Part shown: in pieces, positions 58,300 to 64,000 of the stretch
How positions within the stretch are numbered: the first letter of the stretch is position 1
Layout of the letters: the number at the start of each line of letters is the position of its first letter
Source of the DNA: Guyanagaster necrorhizus
Lineage: Eukaryota; Basidiomycota; Agaricomycetes; Agaricales; Physalacriaceae
Length of the DNA: 64,000 bases
Direction of reading: 5' to 3'
Assembly: GCF_019112545.1 (NCBI RefSeq)
Contig: NW_025064902.1
Span: 666,623-730,622, forward strand
The notes under the pieces: model-generated
Seen by the model: the letters and a program-made list of their open reading frames with translations, nothing else
What the model was told of the DNA's origin: nothing
The model's database searches: none
Made by a program: the position numbers and the translations under genes

Positions 58300-61200
58300 C
58301 AGCACATATGCAGGCAGACTATCAACATTTTCTTGAACCAAGCAGATGATACTAACTTAGCACATTCCAAACTGGACATTATAACTACTGATACTAAAAA
58401 GGTTTCTGTAGGTACCCATAATAAATACTTACTGCTTCAAAAACAAAAAACAGTATATAAGAAAGCAAAAACTCAAGTGCTCAGAAGAGTTGAACAGAGT
58501 GAGCAATATCCCATAAGGTGTGTTTCATTCTTCCACCCAATGCTGAAAAAGGAACACAGGAATCAACTAGAGATGAATACCAGGCAGATCAGATATCAGA
58601 AGTCCTGTCATCAAGCCTCAGAAAAGAAATGCCTCAACACCACAGAGCTCCTGAGAGGAAGCTCTGGCCTGAAAAGGCCATAGAGTACCTAAAGGAAGAG
58701 AACCCTATTGAAGAGGTTTTGCATGCATGCAAGGTGGAAACTGATACAGCAGAGCACTATCCACTGATCACACTCATCAATATACACACAAACTACTCTT
58801 AGTTCATTGAGAAATTATAATGCAATAAGAGTAGTTATAGCAAGTATAATTTTCTTCTCAAATGATCCACTGCATGCAAATAGCAATCACATATGTATAA
58901 TAGTCCTAGCTCTCTCTAAGTCTCAAAGGTTTCATTAAAAACAAGAGGGAGCAACAAATGTTGCTGGGCCTCAAGGCAAGAATACTGTAGTGCAATACAA
59001 TACTTGGAAACACTCTTATAAAACCCTCAGAAAAGTCCCAAGCACTGCTCAGATCAACTCAAAATCTCTAATACACATGATATATGATTCAAAGCTTTGT
59101 ACTCTAAGCAGAAACCTTTCACAAACATGTCTATAAGTACTAAAGAGTTCAAACCTCTGTGCACAAGTTTTCAAACTGATTGTAGACCCACAGGATTCAA
59201 ACCTATGTGATTCAGAGACACAAAAACACAATAAAATCTCATTCACAGATTCAGAGAGTTTGAACCTCTGCCACCTGTAGTGCCTTGCATCACAAATGCC
59301 TCAAAAACTCAAAAGAGTACCCTTCAGACACTGCTGTCTTATTCTCAGACTAGAGTGTCTCACAAGCTTTTGTGCCTGTGCAGCTCTCAGTTCTCTCTTA
59401 AAGATATCAATAAAGGTCTATTCTTTTGCCCAAAGTTACAAACACAAATCCAGAGCTGGAGCACAATGCCTTCATGCCCAATACACTGCAACTGTGGAGG
59501 TTCAGAAACTTGTCTACTACTTTTACAATGTGGTATTTAAATAGGCTACTACTGTACTTACTAAGAGAAACCTAATATAGTAGTTTCAATGTGCAGGACT
59601 CCATTCTGGAGTCCCTCACAAGTCATTTCCATGCATGTCACTGTCTGACATGCATATTCTGTTCAGAGTCAGGACTGTGCCCTCTGTTTCTATGCAATCT
59701 GACATTGGTTAGCTCTGTTAGTGGGTCTAGCCACAGCTCTCTTTGCTTTTTTATCTCCTTGAGATTATTCTGCCATCTCTAGGATCTGTTCCAGGCCCCA
59801 GGGTTATCTCTCATATCTGGAGTTACACACAATTGATATGTTCTCTAGCCAAGTGCCCATATATTCTCTTTTTACTCATAATTTGTGTCATTTATGGCCT
59901 AGAGCACATCAATTAATCCATCTCATAGTTATGTGTCATACATCAGTACTGCACAAAGTCCTGTTCAAAGGTCCTGTACAGAGTCTCTCACATAATAGTC
60001 TCTCACAAAGATCATGTGCAGTGTTTCTCATGTGCAAGATCATATCCATAGTTCCATGTGATTTCCATTCTTAGTGTACAAGCTCTGTGCTATTGTCAGT
60101 GCATTCAGTGTCAAGTACTGAGACTTTCTGTGCAGTGTGACCTATTGGTATCATCCTGAAGCTAAGTCATATACTTCACCAATTGTCACTCAAGCCCATC
60201 ATGGATAGCCTTTCTTCTTATTGCACTCTAGCTCTATTTTGCTTCACATGCTTTATAGTACTTTTGTACTTAGCATGTAGTACTGTATTTCACAAAATTA
60301 CATGCATGGATATGTTCAGATTGTGTCAGCATTTTCTTGTCCAGCACCAGTGAATAAGCCACTCAATAATGGCAGCAACAACTTGGAATACTCATAGAAA
60401 GAGTTTCAGCTACCCCAGCTATGTTTGCTTCTCATAGTCAATAGTGGCTGGTGCAGTATTTGGAATGGTGATATGTAGGGATATGCCACTTCAGGATGCT
60501 GTCCTTCTTTCTTGGCTTTGATAGTCTCTTGTATGTATATACTCACATCCCATCAATAAACTGTTGATTGGATGGAGCCATACCAATGTACCTTCCTTCT
60601 TCCTCTGAGGCTACCCACTGTGCATCAGCTACCTGAGTATGCCTCATCTACCAGTAATGTGCTTTTAGACCCTCCAGCCACTTCTTGTCACCACTCTGTG
60701 ACATATTCATGAACTTTGTTCTGAGCCAAAGGTCTTCAGACCAGGGTATGAGAAGTATCAAGCTAAATGTCAAGCAATCACAAACAATCACAAATGCCTA
60801 AGCACAGAGTCTGACATTAACTGATGATAAAGTAAGATAATGAGGATAATAGAGGTGAGATAGAGATGAAATAGAGATGAGATAAAGAGGTCAGTAAAAT
60901 ACATCCATCAGTGTGAGAGGAACAGAGGTAGTCACACCAAGGATCAAAGAGTTTAGTCAGTATATAGACCTAGCTTAAGACTAGAGTACATTACTGTATA
61001 CTACTGACTTAAATACTGTATAGGAAAATCTTGGCAATCTCAAACCAAGCCATTGCTGGGCATGATTTAGGGACTAAAATCATGACATGACTCTGGAGAT
61101 TTTAATGATGATTCAGACCTGAACATCACCTCCATTGCTGCCATCCTCAATGTAATCTTGTTCCTGCTCATTCCAGTAAACACTCTCCTAGCTTTTAGAA

Positions 61201-62050
61201 TTCACATCCTGACTCTTCCTGACCTCCACAGTTTAAAACATGGATCATAGTGAGGACCATTCTATGTATAATAACTGTTCTGGCCATTTGGAAATTCCAT
61301 GATCAATTTTTGTCATTCAAAACTCTATACTAATTCTCTTCTCTCCACATAAGTTTTCAATTCAGAGACTCTCAGGCATATGTTAATTGTGACAAATATA
61401 GACTAAATGAGGAATCTGGCTGGAATGAGCAAGTTGATTCAAGGCAATGAAACATTGATATATCATTCTGTGATGGTTGCCAAAACTGATAAGGTCGGAG
61501 TCATTCTTCTAGGCAAGTTAAAACCACAAATGAGTGTCATCCTCAAGAGATTACTATCAGTTTGATAAATGAAACACACAGGAATTTGAAGATTTGAATT
61601 GAACACATTTCTTCATACATTCTTTGATCTAAATGTGTAGTTGTATGGATACAGCATTGTATCTTCATCAACCTTGTTATGCTAAGTCCTTATTCTTCTC
61701 ACCTCCAAGTCCTCAGTTAATGAGATGCCTTCATATGTGCCATCAGTATCAACATTTGCTTCAATAAAGGCAAGCAGTGTGAGCACTTGATGTAATCCAA
61801 TCTAAGGTGAACATCCATTACATGCTTCTTCATGTCCTTCAGATTCAGAGTCATGCACCCCTTGCCATCCTGTGTGCAGATAATCTGTTTAGTGCACAAG
61901 GGACTACACTGGCCATCCCAGTTATGAGGGTCAAACCAGATAGACAATCAGTTAGGTTGGTTGGCAGGCAATCAGAGAATTTAAAGGATCTGGAACAAGA
62001 TCAAATATGTCTGTGAAATAATATATGGTCCTGTAAAGCCTATACTGAAA
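58300..62050. repeat. CpG-poor block of unclassified old repeats
   Basis: Frames at 58333-58683, 58518-58802, 59280-59540 and 61717-61947 carry no recognisable domain. A weak repeat of about 55-60 bp with a TTCAAACCTCTG core occurs around 59080-59270. No LTR pair was found. It may include the rest of the old Gypsy element whose gag ends near 58293. Confidence 0.5.
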
Positions 62051-63740
62051 TGCAGGGACGTGATAAAAGGTCCAGGCAAATTTATCTGTGCTGTCTCTTA
62101 GCAAATGAATCTAGCAAAAAGTGAAAATAATCCAGACCTGGAGAACTGCATGTTAGCATCTGGGGAGAAAAAAATAACAACCACTATCATCATTGTATTT
62201 GCATTGTACCAGAGCGTCCCAGTCTATGATGGTACAGTACTCTCCATTGAAACCACAATCATCAGTTTCGGGCCAACTAAGAAATGACGACTGATTAATC
62301 GGTAACACAAAGAGAGTAACTCACGCTATTGCCGATTCGAAGGGGCCTGTAGCGGTGTAGTCGAGTCCAGTCGAGAGAATAGCGAATCCTGACTTAGGGT
62401 GTGCTGCGATGATCGGACATACAGTAAATGGGTGCAGAATGTCAAATAGGAACGTAGGGTCCCGGTACGGCATCTATACAACAGTCAGCGAAGCGAAGAT
62501 CCATAGGATCGTAATGTACTCAGTGATTAACCGCCTTCACGGTTTGTGACTCAAAAAAAAATGAAGAGATGAACTAGCTCGGCAGGTATATGGGATGGAA
62601 TCCGTACGTACGAGCGCATAATAACCCACTGACGATAAAAACAATACAAACCCGTCATTGTATGTTAGTGTAGTGAATTCTGGTGCTCCCAGATATGCCT
62701 AGATATACGCGGCATCGAATATTTTCCTACCAACAAACAACTGAAAATCGTGAGTCCAGTTCTTTCAAAGGCATTTCATCGACTTCCCAGATATACAACA
62801 TGGATTTGTCGATCATCTCCGAAGAATCAACAGGGAAATAATATCTCAGGATCCAGGGAACAATGGTATTTGAGGTCTCTTATTGTCCCAAAACGGTGCA
62901 TCTCCACCTTGTTCCTCATATTCAAACTCAAAATAAACACATTAGGCTCTGCTGCGATAAAAGTTGATCTCACGTTCGTATTGCGACACCTAACCAACAG
63001 CGAGATCATGGACTGTATACCGCAGCTAAACGACTTCTTTCCTCAGGATGAGCTCGCCTGTCGAAGCGTCCGTCGACGAGGGGACGAACCTCCATTTGAA
63101 CTTCGGTACTGCAAGGACCAAATGCAGCTGGGCTTCAAGGATCCCAATTCTGTGAATGAGATGATTTTCAGCGTCACCGGTTCTCTCGAGCTAGAGCCCA
63201 GTCGTCGCTCTAATATTCCAGACAGATACATATCCGAAGAAGTACACAAATGTACAGTCCCATCACTTGGACGTTTTCGCAAGATTTTTCAGGAGTTGTA
63301 CCAGTCCCTGCTTCATTTATTAGTGGGACATTAATTAGAACATTTACCAGATAGCAGCTAGTTCCTGTATATATCTTCGATACCAATAAGGAAAATCAGT
63401 AATCAGCTGAAAATCAGGTCCACCCCCCCTCCTGCAAGCGCTTCAGCTGGGGATTCCATATGAAGGTCACGTACCATCTACTCCCCGCAACATCCACAAC
63501 GACCTTTTTCAATATTTGATGACGGCACACGCTATTTCCTCCGTGACTTACCCCCGCCATTTTCACAAAAACTCGATACAAGCACCTGATATTGGTGTTA
63601 TTCTCCCCGCATGATATGATCCTCTCAGCTCCTTCAAACCAAGGAACCAGAGTGTGGCCCCAAATGGGGGCGGGTCGCCCCTATACGAACAGTCTTGGAC
63701 ATACGGCGAAAAAGTGAATTGATATCAGGACCTGAATTTT
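62050..63740. other. CpG-containing region, gene not resolved
   Basis: CG dinucleotides return at about 62050. A plus-strand open frame at 62750-63334 (194 codons) and minus-strand frames in the same place compete; neither shows a known domain. It probably holds part of a host gene or its flank. Confidence 0.35.
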
Positions 63741-63749
63741 CTCACCATT

Positions 63750-64000
63750 CGATGATGAGGGTCTCGAGTTGGGGCGATAGCTTGATAATGGAGAACCAGG
63801 TTTTCATCTATTGTTTTCATTTACTGTGACGTCTGTGAGATGAAAGCTTCGCCAAGGAACACTTGTAGTGATCAATCCACGAAACTCCGAGAGGGCGTCG
63901 TCGGAGCAAGGGTAGAACTCCTTGGGGTAAAGAAACTTCGTGTCGATGGGGCCTGTTGAGAGAGTCATGTTCTTCAAGCCCGTTAAGACGAGCGCGGACA
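63750..64000 (-). CDS. Possible F-box/LRR-type protein fragment (continues beyond window)
   Basis: Minus-strand translation from the window edge: ALVLTGLKNMTLSTGP, KEFYPCSDDALSEFRGLI, VPWRSFHLTDV, then after a likely intron WFSIIKLSPQLETLIIEW, ending at a GT donor (GTGAG) near 63752. Leucine spacing of the last part is like the leucine-rich repeats of the many agaricomycete F-box proteins. The F-box itself would lie outside the window. Assignment is tentative and exon limits are approximate. Confidence 0.35.

Noticed and set aside
1..64000. CRISPR arrays, bacterial operons, rRNA genes
   Set aside because: No regularly spaced direct repeats, no Shine-Dalgarno-type operons and no rRNA signature; the spliced genes and retroelements are eukaryotic.

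Overview
The window looks like a chromosomal segment of a filamentous basidiomycete, most likely an agaricomycete. The evidence is many short spliceosomal introns (about 46-66 nt) in every gene that could be resolved, a typical agaricomycete gene set (bicupin oxalate decarboxylase, aryl-alcohol dehydrogenase-type aldo-keto reductases, secreted intradiol dioxygenase, Kre9/Knh1-like secreted protein), and a heavy load of Ty3/Gypsy and Ty1/Copia retroelements. The species cannot be named from the sequence alone.

Two kinds of DNA alternate. CpG-containing blocks (about 1-7.6, 9.6-16.1, 21.7-39.3 and 62.0-64 kb) hold all the recognisable host genes. They are, left to right: the C-terminus of a GH47 alpha-mannosidase (1-456, +), a secreted intradiol dioxygenase (4600-5977, +), an 18-exon oxalate decarboxylase (11855-14126, +), a small Knh1-like secreted protein (14943-15453, -), a membrane protein of an unnamed fungal family (24493-25679, +), a broken multi-TM protein gene carrying an oxalate-decarboxylase exon fragment (26040-27151, -), an aldo-keto reductase (28750-30485, +) tail to tail with an aryl-alcohol dehydrogenase (30948-32431, -), a decayed copy of the latter (about 33515-33865, -), and an LRR/F-box-like fragment at the right edge. 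CpG-poor blocks (about 7.6-9.6, 16.1-21.7, 39.4-48.2 and 56.3-62.0 kb) have almost no CG dinucleotides and are made of old transposable elements full of stop codons.

The most informative structure is a four-layer retroelement nest at about 43-58.3 kb. An old Gypsy-type gag is interrupted by a Copia element (44104-58101, target duplication GAGTG). That is interrupted by a 1.4 kb TG...CA element (47852-57351, ACAG). That in turn is interrupted by a nearly intact Gypsy element on the minus strand (48220-56311, two 436-bp LTRs, GATAG). Joining the flanks restores the older reading frame at the two outer levels. Three solo LTRs related to this Gypsy family lie at 18-21.2 kb, two with perfect target duplications. 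The youngest element still contains CpG but has LTR differences and in-frame stops of the kind expected from CpG decay, so the window preserves a time series of element ageing.

The host genes around it (oxalate removal, aromatic-ring cleavage, aryl-aldehyde/alcohol reduction) would fit a wood- or litter-decay lifestyle. That functional link is inference from gene content, not proof of a cluster. Long stretches between genes show no recognisable product, and several carry decayed coding sequence.
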